Origin: 62-47 sp051954235
GTDB taxonomy: Bacteria; Pseudomonadota; Alphaproteobacteria; Rhizobiales; Xanthobacteraceae
Length of the DNA: 64,000 nt
Assembly (NCBI GenBank): GCA_051954235.1
Contig: JBQCHY010000020.1
Location: 14,708 to 78,707 of the forward strand
Reading direction: 5' to 3'
The notes under the pieces are model-generated. The model was not told the DNA's origin. It saw only the letters and a list, made by a program, of their open reading frames with translations, and ran no database searches. Every line of letters starts with the position of its first letter. Position 1 is the stretch's first letter. Position numbers and translations under genes: made by a program. Below, in pieces: positions 23,911 through 32,774 of the stretch.

Positions 23911-24930
23911 TTACTCCTTCGTCGCCGTACGGGCACGGCGGCCCTCGATCGGGTAGGCGGGATCGTTGAAGCCCGGCGTCGAGGGATGGCCGGTCGTCAC
24001 CAGTCGATCGATCAGCGCTTCGTCCTCGGCGGTGAAGCGATAATCGAGCGCGCGCGGATAGTCGTCCCATTGTTCCTCGGTGCGCGGCCCGGCGATTACC
24101 GAACTGACAAAGCCGCTGTTGAGCACCCACGCCACCGCGAACTGGCCGGCGGTGATGCCGCGCACTTCGGCGTGCTTGCGAATCTCGCGCGCCAGCTTGA
24201 GCGATTCCGGTCGCCATTCGGTCTGCATCATGCGGGTGTCGTTGCGGCCAGCGCGGCTGTCCTTGTCAGGCGCTTCCTCGGGATCGTATTTGCCGGTGAG
24301 CACGCCGCGCGCCAGCGGGCTGTAAGGCACCACTCCGAGGCCATAGAAACCGCAGGCCGGCAGATGCTCCACCTCCGGCATGCGGTTCATCGCGTTGTAA
24401 TAAGGCTGACTGACCACCGGACGCTCGATGCCGAGACGGTCGCAGATGTTGCAGATTTCGGCGACACGCCAGCCGCGATAATTGGAGACGCCGAAATAGC
24501 GCACCTTGCCGGCGCGGATCAGATCGCCCATCGCACGCACCGTCTCGTCGAGCGGCGTCGCGTGGTCTTCCTTATGCAGGTAATAGATGTCGATCACATC
24601 GGTTTTCAGCCGCCGCAGGCTTTCCTCGCAAGCCTGCAACACCCAGCGCCGCGACAGCCCGACGCGATTAGGATCCTTGCCCATCGGATTGGCGAGCTTG
24701 GTCGCCAGCACCCAATGCCCGCGCTGCGCGGCGATGGCACGGCCGACGACTTCTTCTGATGTACCATTGGAATAGGCGTCAGCAGTGTCGATGAAATTGA
24801 TCCCGGCGTCACGCGCCTTGTCGACGATGCGCTTCGACGTCGGCTCGTCGGTCGGACCGCCAAACATCATGGTGCCGAGACAAAGCGGTGAAACCTTCAG
24901 ACCGCTGCGACCCAACTGACGATATTGCAT
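23911..24930 (-). CDS. Aldo/keto reductase
   Basis: 339 residues, NADPH-dependent (alpha/beta)8 barrel. Motifs: YRQLGRSGLKVSPLCLGTMMFG, the catalytic D-Y region INFIDTADAYSNGTSE, Lys in VLATKLANP, His in IYYLHKEDH, and GVSNYRGW. Similar to the YghZ/YajO type subfamily. RBS ACGGAGAGC lies before ATG 24930. Follows the thioesterase gene closely on the same strand (15 bases), so they may form a pair. Confidence 0.93.
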   Translation of the reverse strand: MQYRQLGRSGLKVSPLCLGTMMFGGPTDEPTSKRIVDKARDAGINFIDTADAYSNGTSEEVVGRAIAAQRGHWVLATKLANPMGKDPNRVGLSRRWVLQACEESLRRLKTDVIDIYYLHKEDHATPLDETVRAMGDLIRAGKVRYFGVSNYRGWRVAEICNICDRLGIERPVVSQPYYNAMNRMPEVEHLPACGFYGLGVVPYSPLARGVLTGKYDPEEAPDKDSRAGRNDTRMMQTEWRPESLKLAREIRKHAEVRGITAGQFAVAWVLNSGFVSSVIAGPRTEEQWDDYPRALDYRFTAEDEALIDRLVTTGHPSTPGFNDPAYPIEGRRARTATKE

Positions 24931-24945
24931 CGGACGCTCTCCGTT

Positions 24946-25380
24946 CTATTTGCCCGCGTGACCACCGCGCATCACCTTGAATACGCCGTTGGCGAGCATG
25001 ACGCAGCGGCCGTCAACGTTCAGTTCGGCGCTCATGAAGATCAGCGTCTTGGTGCTGCGGACCATGCGCGGCACCGAGACGATCAGATCTCCGATCCGCG
25101 CCGCATCGATGAAGTGCGTATCCATCTGGATGGTGGCGAGATGTTCGGCGCCGGATTCGTAACGCGCCGTCATGCCGCAGGTGCGGTCCGCCAGTGTCAT
25201 CAGCAACCCGCCCTGCACCAGCCCGCGCCGGTTGCGATGCTTGCGCTGGCCCTCGATGGCGTATTCATGCCGGCCGTTCACCACACGATGCCACAGCGGC
25301 CCGACATAGCCGATAAAACCGTCGTCCTCGAGAATGCTCCAACCCTGCGCCGGCAGGCCGGATTCCGTCACGTTGTTCAT
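24946..25380 (-). CDS. PaaI-type hotdog thioesterase
   Basis: 144 residues. Hot-dog fold acyl-CoA thioesterase: a HRNRRGLVQGGLLMTLADRT segment matching the family HG.VHGG..AALADT, then TIQMDTHFIDAARIGD and a C-terminal beta strand LANGVFKVMRG. The first conserved His is replaced by Arg-rich sequence, so activity is not certain. Start ATG 25380; a frame to 25410 adds an unconserved ten residues. Fifteen bases before the aldo/keto reductase. Confidence 0.82.
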   Translation of the reverse strand: MNNVTESGLPAQGWSILEDDGFIGYVGPLWHRVVNGRHEYAIEGQRKHRNRRGLVQGGLLMTLADRTCGMTARYESGAEHLATIQMDTHFIDAARIGDLIVSVPRMVRSTKTLIFMSAELNVDGRCVMLANGVFKVMRGGHAGK

Positions 25381-25471
25381 TGCTCGCCCTTGAAACCTGT
25401 CGGGCGACAATCACGACATTTCCGTCGCGCGTGCAAGGCGCGAAATCGGATGGATGGGGTGCGGCGGGAGA

Positions 25472-25678
25472 TCAGCGCCGGGGACGCAGCAGGAATAGTC
25501 CGTAAAGCAGGATCGGCAGCAGCAGCGCCAGCCATGATACGCTGTCCCAGACGCCGTCTCCGACCAGCGCGGCGACGAGGCCGATGGTCGAGAGCGCACC
25601 AATCACCAGCGGCCAACCGAAAGTCTGCGACAGCGTCTGTCGCGGGGTGCGCAACGGCGGCGCCTTCAGCGTCGTCAT
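25472..25678 (-). CDS. Small two-helix membrane protein of iron-uptake cassette
   Basis: 68 residues with two predicted membrane helices (WPLVIGALSTIGLVAAL and LALLLPILLYGLFLL) and an RPRR tail. No named family. It overlaps the PepSY gene by four bases (ATGA), so it is translated with it. Small membrane proteins at this place accompany PepSY reductases in siderophore loci of other proteobacteria. Confidence 0.7.
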   Translation of the reverse strand: MTTLKAPPLRTPRQTLSQTFGWPLVIGALSTIGLVAALVGDGVWDSVSWLALLLPILLYGLFLLRPRR

Positions 25679-26838
25679 GACGTCACCGCCTGTCCCTCGA
25701 TCCGCTGAGGACTAGTGCTCGCCCGCGCCGTACTCGTCGCCGGCTTGCGCCGCCGCAGCCACAGATAGAGCCCGGTCCACAGGATCACGATGGTGATGAT
25801 GTCGAGCATCGCCCAGATGATCTTCAGCGGCATGCCGCCGTAATCGCCGAAGTGCAGCGGTTGCGACAGGAACAGCGCCGAGACGTACCATGGCATGTCT
25901 CGGCTATCGGTGAGCTTACCGGTCTCGGCGTCGATCAGCGCCGGCTTCAACAGCCGCGAGGTCACCGGCGTATCGCCGCGCATAAAGACGGCGTAGTGGC
26001 TCTTGCTGGAGAAGATCGAGCCCGGATAGGCGACGAATGCCGCCTGCATGTGCGGAATGGTTTTGCGCGCGACATCCACCGCGTCCTGCACCGAGGTCAG
26101 CTTGGCCGGAATCTCGCGGCCCTTGTATTGCGCGGTCATCTCCGCGAGTTGGCCATACTGCCACGCCTTCAGCACCAGATCGGCCCATGTGTTGATGACA
26201 CCGGTGAAGCCGACCACCAGGGTCCACATCACCAGCAGGATGCCGGCAAGGTTATGCACGTCGAGCCGGCGCACGATGCGCGGTCGATCCTTGCGATAGG
26301 CGCCGAAGCGCAGCTTCCGCATCGACGGCGCATAGACCACGATGCCGGAGATCACCGCGACGCAGAACAGAATGCCCATCAGGCCGAGGAACAGTTTGCC
26401 CGGCAGGCCGGCGAACATGTCGGTGTGCAGCTTCAGCATGATGTAGGTGAAGCGCCCGGTGACGTTCGGCGAATCCAGGAACGCGCCGGTGTGCACGTCC
26501 ACGCGTGCGAAACGGTTGTTGACCGGATTGGCGTTGATGGTCGGCCCAAGCGAGATCAAGAGCGCATCGGGCTCGTCGCGATCCCAGATCAGAAAGTGCG
26601 GCACTTGCCCCGGAAATTTCGCCAGCGCATTGGCCACGGCCTGATCGAGGTTGGCCTTCGGCGTTCCCGGCGGCACCACGCTTGGATCCACCTCCTCATG
26701 CAGCAGATGGTCGATCTCATGATGGAAGATCAGCGGCAATCCGGTGATGCACAGCATCAGCATGAAGACGGTGCAGATGATGCTGGACCACTTGTGGACC
26801 CAGTGCCAGCGGCGAAGCGGTCTTGTTCCCGAGATCAC
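25675..26838 (-). CDS. PepSY-associated transmembrane protein (ferrisiderophore-reductase-like)
   Basis: 387 residues, four to five membrane helices: an N-terminal helix after RPLRRWHWVHKW, helices near 150-180 and 200-225, and a last one before the basic tail LWLRRRKP. A large periplasmic PepSY domain lies between the first two. Conserved His in HKW, FHHEID, LHTDMF and LDVHNLAG match heme-ligand positions of the PiuB/FsrB group that reduces iron from siderophores at the inner membrane. Start is GTG 26838. Downstream of a TonB siderophore receptor in the same direction, separated by repeat B. Confidence 0.82.
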   Translation of the reverse strand: MISGTRPLRRWHWVHKWSSIICTVFMLMLCITGLPLIFHHEIDHLLHEEVDPSVVPPGTPKANLDQAVANALAKFPGQVPHFLIWDRDEPDALLISLGPTINANPVNNRFARVDVHTGAFLDSPNVTGRFTYIMLKLHTDMFAGLPGKLFLGLMGILFCVAVISGIVVYAPSMRKLRFGAYRKDRPRIVRRLDVHNLAGILLVMWTLVVGFTGVINTWADLVLKAWQYGQLAEMTAQYKGREIPAKLTSVQDAVDVARKTIPHMQAAFVAYPGSIFSSKSHYAVFMRGDTPVTSRLLKPALIDAETGKLTDSRDMPWYVSALFLSQPLHFGDYGGMPLKIIWAMLDIITIVILWTGLYLWLRRRKPATSTARASTSPQRIEGQAVTS

Positions 26839-26862
26839 GATACGTACATCCTACCACTCAAT

Positions 26863-26947
26863 CCGTCATTGCGAGCGAAGCGAAGCAATCCAGAGGCCAC
26901 GAAGCAAAGCCTGGATTGCTTCGTCGCTTCGCTCCTCGCAATGACGG
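26863..26947. repeat. Dispersed palindromic repeat, family B, full copy
   Basis: CCGTCATTGCGAGCGAAGCG, AAGCAATCCAG face CTGGATTGCTTC and GCTCCTCGCAATGACGG. The longest and best-paired copy in the window; it lies between the TonB receptor and PepSY genes and may end or stabilise the receptor transcript. Confidence 0.75.
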
Positions 26948-27008
26948 TGTTGCAATGTCTATCGACCCTCAACGTCCTCATTTCACCTATACTTCAGCGT
27001 CCCGAGCT

Positions 27009-29336
27009 TCACTTCGTCACCAACCTCGGAGCCGGCTCAGGGCTCCAGCTATACTTCAGCGTTCCCAGAATGGTGCGGCCCTGGCCCAGCGCGCAATACG
27101 GCAGGCCGGTGAAACACGACTGCACGTAGTAGCGATCGGTCAGGTTCCTCGCGTTGATCTGTGCCATCAGGCCCCTCAGGTCGGGACGCGTGTAGCCGAA
27201 GTCGTAGCTGATCGCGGCATCGACCACCGTATAGGCCGGAATGTTGAGCGTATTGGCATAGTCGCCGAAGGTGTCGCCGACATAACGCACGCCCGCGCCG
27301 AGCCCGAGGCCGGCCAGCGGCCCGTCATGCCAGGTGTACTTGCCCCACAGCGACGCCTGATCGCGCGCAGTGTTGATCATGTCCTTGCCGACGTTGCCGG
27401 CGATGCTCGCCGTCACCTTCGGATCGAGGTGACTGTAGCCGGCGACGATTTCGAACTCGCGGGTGATGTTGCCCTTGGCCTCGAACTCGAAGCCGCGCAC
27501 ACGCATCGCATCGGTCTGGGTTTGGAAGAACGGATTGAGTGGGTTCGCCGTCAACACATTGTTCTGCCGAGTGTCGAAATAAGCCGCGGTCAGCATCAGG
27601 TTGGTGCCGAGCGGCTGATACTTGACGCCGAACTCGATGTTGTCGCCGGTGGTCGGCTTGAAGGTGTTGCCGAGCAGATCTGCGCCGAGATTCGGCGTGA
27701 ACGATGTCGAATAGGTCACGTAGGGCGACACGCCGTTGTCGAACAGATAGTTCAGCCCGACGCGGCCGGTCTGCGCGGAATCGCTGCGCGAATAGTTGCC
27801 CGCCATCGGATAGATGCTGGCGCTGGTGAACGCCGTGTTCACGACGTCCTGACGGCCTGAGAGCGTCAACGTCCAGCGATCGAACTTGATCTGGTCCTGC
27901 AAGTAGAAGCCGGCCTGGCTCTGGTGATCGTCACGCTTGATGAATGGCGGCACCAGCGAATCCCAGCTCGGAATCGCCGCGCCGTAGACCGGATTGAACG
28001 CATCGATCGGCGGGAAGGCGTAGGTGATGCGGAATTCCGAGTTCGCCTTCATGTGGGTGTAATCGAAGCCACCCAGCACCTTGTGCGCCACCGGGCCGGT
28101 GCGGAAATCCGCCTGCAACTGGTTGTCGAGGGTCAGGTTCTGGGTGTGTGCGCGGACGTAGTCATAGGACCGCAACACCAGATTGTTGCCGATCATGCCT
28201 TCCGGACGAATCGAGTGCAGGTCTTGCGTCGCCTCGGTGTAACGGAAGTTCTGGCGGAACTGGACGTTGTTGTCGAAACGATGCTCGAAGGCATAGCCAA
28301 GCGCCATCTGCTCCAGCGTGTAGCCGTCGGCACCCGGTTCGCCGAGATAAGTGCTGCGGTTGATGCGGCCCAGCGGATTGCCGGAGAACGCCACCTGCCC
28401 CGGCACATATTGCTGGTAACCCTTGTTGTCGATCTTCTGGTAGTGCGACAGGATCGTGAAGCTGGTGTCCGCATTCGGCCGCCAGGTCAGGCTCGGCGCG
28501 ATGAAGACCTTGTTGTCCTGAACGAAATTGACCTCGGTGTTGCTCTGCCGGAACAAGCCGACAAGGCGATAGAGCCACTGGCCGGCGGCGTCCGCCGGAC
28601 CACCGATATCGAACGCGCCCTGATAGCGATCATAGGAGCCGAACGTGCCCTCGACGCTGTAATGCGGCGTCGCCTGCGGCCGCTTGCTGATCATGTTGAT
28701 GATGCCGCCGGGATCGCTGGCGCCGTAAAGACCCGACGACGGACCCTTCAGCACCTCCAGCCGCTCAAGTCCGTAGGTCTCGATTTTCGGCGCGGCGAAA
28801 GTGGTGACGTCGGACGGCAGCCGCAGCCCGTCGAGATAACGCGGCGCATCGAAGCCGCGCACCTTGAAGTTGTCGAAGAACTGGTTGGGGCCAAAGGCCG
28901 TTACGGTCACGCCCGGCACGTATCCGACCGCCTGCGGCAGATCCTGCGCGCCCTGCGCCACCATCTGGTCGCGGGTGACGACCGACACCGACTGCGGCGT
29001 CTCAAGAATCGGCGTGTCGGTCTTGCTGCTGGAAATGCTCTGCTTGGCGGAATAGCCCGCCACCGGGCCGGTGCCGCGCTCGGCGGGAATGCTCGGGCCG
29101 GGGCGCGATGCGCTCTGCTGCGACGGCGTGACCGGCGCCGGACGCGGGCGAGCGCGACGGGTCGGTTGCGCGCGACGGGCGGCACGCTGTTTCGGCGCGG
29201 TCACTGTCACCGTCGGCAACTCGGACGATTGCGCATAAGTTTCATTCGGCGCCATCGACAGAACCATCACACTTGCTGCTCCGAGAAGGCCGGCTCTTGT
29301 TAAAAAGTTTGCCTTGGCCCAACGCGTGCACGACAT
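27009..29336 (-). CDS. TonB-dependent siderophore receptor
   Basis: 775 residues, outer-membrane beta barrel of the ferric-hydroxamate (FhuA-type) group. Order: signal peptide ending near NETYAQ, a proline/arginine-rich linker, plug domain (ETPQSVSVVTRDQM, FDNFKVRGFD, GLERLEVLKGPSSGLYGASD, PGGIINMISKRP), 22-strand barrel (VEGTFGSYDRYQGAFDIGGP, SYDFGYTRPDLRG) and a last strand with aromatic end region ILGTLKYSW. Start ATG 29336 chosen for the signal peptide; the frame is open to 29438. A tandem ICE/Fur-like box lies about 200 bases upstream, so iron control is likely. Confidence 0.93.
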   Translation of the reverse strand: MSCTRWAKANFLTRAGLLGAASVMVLSMAPNETYAQSSELPTVTVTAPKQRAARRAQPTRRARPRPAPVTPSQQSASRPGPSIPAERGTGPVAGYSAKQSISSSKTDTPILETPQSVSVVTRDQMVAQGAQDLPQAVGYVPGVTVTAFGPNQFFDNFKVRGFDAPRYLDGLRLPSDVTTFAAPKIETYGLERLEVLKGPSSGLYGASDPGGIINMISKRPQATPHYSVEGTFGSYDRYQGAFDIGGPADAAGQWLYRLVGLFRQSNTEVNFVQDNKVFIAPSLTWRPNADTSFTILSHYQKIDNKGYQQYVPGQVAFSGNPLGRINRSTYLGEPGADGYTLEQMALGYAFEHRFDNNVQFRQNFRYTEATQDLHSIRPEGMIGNNLVLRSYDYVRAHTQNLTLDNQLQADFRTGPVAHKVLGGFDYTHMKANSEFRITYAFPPIDAFNPVYGAAIPSWDSLVPPFIKRDDHQSQAGFYLQDQIKFDRWTLTLSGRQDVVNTAFTSASIYPMAGNYSRSDSAQTGRVGLNYLFDNGVSPYVTYSTSFTPNLGADLLGNTFKPTTGDNIEFGVKYQPLGTNLMLTAAYFDTRQNNVLTANPLNPFFQTQTDAMRVRGFEFEAKGNITREFEIVAGYSHLDPKVTASIAGNVGKDMINTARDQASLWGKYTWHDGPLAGLGLGAGVRYVGDTFGDYANTLNIPAYTVVDAAISYDFGYTRPDLRGLMAQINARNLTDRYYVQSCFTGLPYCALGQGRTILGTLKYSWSPEPAPRLVTK

Positions 29337-29529
29337 CTTCAAACCCCCGCTCCAATGGCCACCGCTTTGTCGATGGCTTGTTTGCCCCTCCTTATCATTC
29401 CCGGAACAGAAGCCAGCCCTTGCGCGCTTAGAAGCCATTTAAAGGCCACACATCACCATGCAGTGTTGCCGATGTGTCGCAAAAAACCTCTGCGGCACAG
29501 CGGTTTTTCGCATTTTCATTTGATGCGTT

Positions 29530-29558
29530 CTAAGAAGATTTCTAAGAAAGACTCTAAC
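29530..29558 (-). promoter_or_regulatory. Candidate Irr (ICE) or Fur-type iron box
   Basis: On the minus strand GTTAGAGTCTTTC then TTAGAAATCTTCTTAG. The core 29546-29530 matches the rhizobial ICE palindrome TTTAGAA-N3-TTCTAAA at 11 of 14 positions, with an extra half-site next to it at 29542-29558. It is about 200 bases before the siderophore receptor start. Confidence 0.45.
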
Positions 29559-29611
29559 AACACTTGAATGGCGATATGATCTCTCAGGCTCATTATCGAG
29601 TTCGAGCGATC

Positions 29612-29868
29612 GCCGTCGTTGCGAGCGAAGCGAAGCCTCTCATTCGTCATGGCCGGGCTTGTCCCGGCCATCCACGTCTTTCGCATAGACGTGCCGTTAT
29701 GACGTTTCATGTTTTGACGGCAGGTCATTGCCGGGCATGATCCGGCAATCCATCCTTCTCGAAAAAGATGGATGCGCAGCTCAAGTCCGCGCATCGCGAC
29801 AGGCGGTTCTACAAAATCTGAGAGACTTAAGGACGTGGATGGCCGGAATAAATCCGGCCATGACGAGG
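29612..29868. repeat. Cluster of dispersed repeats (families A and B)
   Basis: A half copy of B (29612-29640), a full A unit CGTCATGGCCGGGCTTGTCC (29645-29684), a related GTCATTGCCGGGCATGATCC unit (29724-29755) and an inverted A unit (29830-29867). Fills the gap of about 400 bases between the receptor promoter region and the LMW phosphatase gene; I see no gene in it. Confidence 0.7.
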
Positions 29869-29955
29869 TTAATGCGAAAGCGTTCCACTTTCGTCCGCTG
29901 AATGTTGAGTTGAATTCCGACGGCGAAGCGCCGCCTCAACGTCACCTCATCAGGC

Positions 29956-30423
29956 TTACAACCCCACGCCGCCGCCACGCGCGAAACGTTTGCGGATGCG
30001 GAGCGATAGTCCGTCGCAGACGTCGCGATAGGCCTGCATCCGCTGGTCGCGGCTACCCTCCACCAGTGTCGGGTCTTGAGTCGGCCAATACTCCACTTCG
30101 ATCGCGTGGGTGCGGGTCAGTTCCAGCGCCTTGTGATGCGCCTGCGGCGACAGCGTGATGATGAGGTCGAAGTTGAGTCCTTCCCAATCCTCGAGATCCT
30201 CGAAGGTCATCGGCCGGTGCCGCGAGATGTCCTGGCCCAGCTCCGCCATGGTCGCCACCGCGAACGAATCGAGTTCGCCCTTCCGCGCGCCGGCGGAGCG
30301 GACGTAAAGCGTTTTCGGAAACATCTGCTGCAACAGGCTCGCCGCCATCGGCGAGCGGACAGCATTCATCGTGCATGCGAACAGCACGGCCTGCGGATGA
30401 CGGACGCGCGGCGGCGCCTCCAT
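29956..30423 (-). CDS. Low-molecular-weight phosphatase / arsenate-reductase-like protein
   Basis: 155 residues. P-loop VLFACTMNAVRSPMA gives C17 and R23 (C-x5-R), the LMW protein-tyrosine-phosphatase signature; a YWPTQDPT loop supplies the acid. The 155-residue size is normal. Last in the murA-DUF2948-hisD-UPF0262 set on the minus strand; in related genomes infA and maf follow at this place, but here the repeat cluster and an iron cassette follow. Substrate unknown; arsenate reduction is possible but no ars genes are near. Confidence 0.85.
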   Translation of the reverse strand: MEAPPRVRHPQAVLFACTMNAVRSPMAASLLQQMFPKTLYVRSAGARKGELDSFAVATMAELGQDISRHRPMTFEDLEDWEGLNFDLIITLSPQAHHKALELTRTHAIEVEYWPTQDPTLVEGSRDQRMQAYRDVCDGLSLRIRKRFARGGGVGL

Positions 30424-30467
30424 CGATTATCGCCGCCGTTCGCCGAAGCGTTGCGCACCACCGTGGA

Positions 30468-30968
30468 TCATTTCTCGCCCTTCCAGTGCAGCACGCAGAT
30501 CAGGGTGAACAGACGGCGGGCGGTTTCGAAATCGACCCGCACTTTGCCCGACAGCCGCTCCATCAGCGCCCGCGAGCCTTCGTCATGGATGCCGCGCCGC
30601 CCCATGTCGATCGCCTCGATCTTGTCCGGCGTCGCGGTGCGGATGGCGTGATAGTAGCTGTCGCAGATCATGAAGTAGTCTTTGACGACGCGGCGAAACG
30701 GCGTCAGCGACAACAGATGCGCCACCACCGGCGCACCGTCCTCGCGGCGAATGTCGAACATCAGCCGGTTGCCGGTGATGCCGAGGTGCAGCGTGAACGG
30801 GCCGTTGTCGGCACCCTCGGGCGCGAACAGGTTCTGCTCGATCAGGTCGTAGATGGCGATGGCGCGTTCGTGCTCGATGTCCGGCCCGGAACGGCCGATC
30901 GAGTCCTCGTCGAGGGTGACCGCGACGATGCGGTTGCGGGAGTCATCCTCTGAGGCTTTCTTGCTCAT
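30468..30968 (-). CDS. UPF0262 family protein
   Basis: 166 residues, conserved in alphaproteobacteria with no known function. Motifs: RIVAVTLDEDSIGRSGPDIE, HERAIAIYDLIEQN, PFTLHLGI..NRLMFDIRRED, VKDYFMICDSYYHAIRTATP, GRRGIHDEGSRALMERL, and LFTLICVLHWKG at the end. Start ATG 30968 overlaps the hisD stop (ATGA); a longer frame to 31076 reads inside hisD. The lasting link to hisD suggests co-expression, not a proven histidine role. Confidence 0.92.
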   Translation of the reverse strand: MSKKASEDDSRNRIVAVTLDEDSIGRSGPDIEHERAIAIYDLIEQNLFAPEGADNGPFTLHLGITGNRLMFDIRREDGAPVVAHLLSLTPFRRVVKDYFMICDSYYHAIRTATPDKIEAIDMGRRGIHDEGSRALMERLSGKVRVDFETARRLFTLICVLHWKGEK

Positions 30969-32263
30969 GGCAGATTGAGGCGCCGTCCAATCGAGCGCGA
31001 ATGGGCGTCCAGCCCCTCCGCATTGCCGAGGGTCATGGCCGCCGGCCCCAGCGCGCGCAACTGATCGGGCCCACATCGCAGGATCGACGTTCGCTTCATG
31101 AAGTCAAGCACGCCGAGCCCGGAGGAGAACCGCGCCGAACGCGCGGTCGGCAGAACATGGTTGGAGCCGCCGACATAATCGCCGATTGCTTCCGGCGTAT
31201 GGGGACCTAAGAACAGCGCACCGGCGTTGCGGATCTTGGCGGCCAGCGCATCCGGATCGGCGGTCATAATCTCGAGGTGCTCGGCGGCGATGGCGTCGGC
31301 GAGCTTCGCCGCCTCGTCGAGGTTTTGTACCCGGATGACGGCGCCGAAGTCGTTCCACGAGGCACGCGCGATCGCCTCGCGCGGCAAGGTGGCAAGCTGC
31401 GCCTCCACCGCGCGCTCGACATCGCGGGCGAGATCGTCGTCGTCGGTGATCAGGATCGATTGCGAGTCCTCGCCGTGCTCGGCCTGAGCCAACAGATCGG
31501 CAGCGATCCAGTCGGCATTGCCGGTATTGTCGGCGATCACCAGCACCTCGGAGGGCCCCGCGATCATGTCGATACCGACCTTGCCGAACACCAGCCGCTT
31601 CGCCGCAGCGACATAGGCGTTGCCTGGACCGACGATCTTCGCCACCGGCGCGATGGCCGCGGTGCCGTAAGCCAATGCGGCAACCGCCTGCGCCCCTCCG
31701 ACCCGGTAGATCTCCGAAACGCCGGCAAGCTGCGCCGCCGCCAGGACCAGCGGGTTGAGAATTTTGCCGTCCGGCGTCGGCACGACCATCACCACGCGCG
31801 GAACGCCGGCCACCACGGCCGGCACCACATTCATCAGCACCGATGAAGGATAGGCGGCAGTCCCGCCCGGCACATACAGACCAACCGCCTCGACCGCGCT
31901 CCAGCGCCAGCCGAGTTCGACGCCCTGCGCATCGGTGAACCGCTCGTCTTTCGGCATCTGCCGCCGGTGGAACGCCTCGATCCGGTCGCGCGCGAACGCC
32001 AGTGCGTCCAGCGTCGCGGCGTCACACGCCTTGACCGCCGCGTCGATCTCGGCCGGCGTGAAGCGCAGACCGCCGGCATCGACGGCAAAGCGGTCGAACT
32101 TGCGGGTCGCCTCGATGACGGCGGCATCGCCGCGCAGGCGCACATCATCGATGACCGCACGCACCACGGCCTCGACATCGGCCGACGCCTCGCGCTTGCT
32201 GGCGAGGAAGGCCGCAAATTGCGCGGCGAAATCGGAGTTGCGACTATCGATGCGGATCGGCAT
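30965..32263 (-). CDS. hisD: Histidinol dehydrogenase
   Basis: 432 residues; zinc enzyme oxidising L-histidinol to histidine in two NAD steps, last steps of histidine synthesis. Signatures: YVPGGTAAYPSSVLMN, PGNAYVAAAKRLVFG, DMIAGPSEVLVIAD, the family block DLLAQAEHGEDSQSILIT with zinc-site residues, and LPTARSARFSSGLGV near the end. Length and motifs are standard. Cytoplasmic. Between DUF2948 and UPF0262 in a minus-strand group that begins with murA; other his genes are not in the window. Confidence 0.97.
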   Translation of the reverse strand: MPIRIDSRNSDFAAQFAAFLASKREASADVEAVVRAVIDDVRLRGDAAVIEATRKFDRFAVDAGGLRFTPAEIDAAVKACDAATLDALAFARDRIEAFHRRQMPKDERFTDAQGVELGWRWSAVEAVGLYVPGGTAAYPSSVLMNVVPAVVAGVPRVVMVVPTPDGKILNPLVLAAAQLAGVSEIYRVGGAQAVAALAYGTAAIAPVAKIVGPGNAYVAAAKRLVFGKVGIDMIAGPSEVLVIADNTGNADWIAADLLAQAEHGEDSQSILITDDDDLARDVERAVEAQLATLPREAIARASWNDFGAVIRVQNLDEAAKLADAIAAEHLEIMTADPDALAAKIRNAGALFLGPHTPEAIGDYVGGSNHVLPTARSARFSSGLGVLDFMKRTSILRCGPDQLRALGPAAMTLGNAEGLDAHSRSIGRRLNLP

Positions 32264-32365
32264 GGCAGGTTTCCAGCATCCTTTTCACGAAGGACGACAC
32301 CCTGCTCAATGACGCGACCGCAAATCGGCGTCAACCCTTTGTTTTCACGGATTAAGTCAAGACGT

Positions 32366-32767
32366 TCACGCGTCGTCCGCGACGAGGTCGGCGAGTTCGC
32401 ATTCGAGGCATTCGACCCCAAGCCGCAACGCCGCGCCGTCGGCGAACATCAACACCACGGTGCCGCCCGGCGCCCTCGCCGGATAGAACTCAATGCCGAG
32501 CAGATCGAACGCGGCATGCGGCGCGTCGAGGTCGATATTGCGCGACTGGCACGACAGCACACGATCGAACCGCAACGCCGACACCAGCCGGCGCGGCGAC
32601 GTCTCACCGTTCAGCGTCTGCTCCCAATCAAGCCGGCGCATGCCGACGATCAACCGTTTATCGCCCTGACGCCAGAGAATGTCGGCCGCCGTCACGGACG
32701 CTTCCCGCACGTGCGCCGAGATCACCGCGAGATCGTCCTGATCGAGTGCGATGAGACGCGCCGGCAT
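32366..32767 (-). CDS. DUF2948 family protein
   Basis: 133 residues, small alphaproteobacterial family of unknown function. Motifs: RLIALDQDDLAVISAHVREA, RLDWEQTL, ALRFDRVLSCQSRNID, and a GIEFYPARAPGGTVVLMFADG, ALRLGVECLECELADL ending. Start ATG 32767, seven bases after the murA stop. Constant place between murA and hisD. Confidence 0.88.
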   Translation of the reverse strand: MPARLIALDQDDLAVISAHVREASVTAADILWRQGDKRLIVGMRRLDWEQTLNGETSPRRLVSALRFDRVLSCQSRNIDLDAPHAAFDLLGIEFYPARAPGGTVVLMFADGAALRLGVECLECELADLVADDA

Positions 32768-32774
32768 GGTGTGA

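Noticed and set aside
26863..26947. Palindromic repeat considered as CRISPR or insertion-sequence end
   Set aside because: Units are single, spaced by kilobases, with no spacers, cas genes or transposase.
27924..29303. 459-codon plus-strand open frame opposite the TonB receptor
   Set aside because: Arg/His-rich shadow translation of the GC-rich receptor gene; no start site, no family match.
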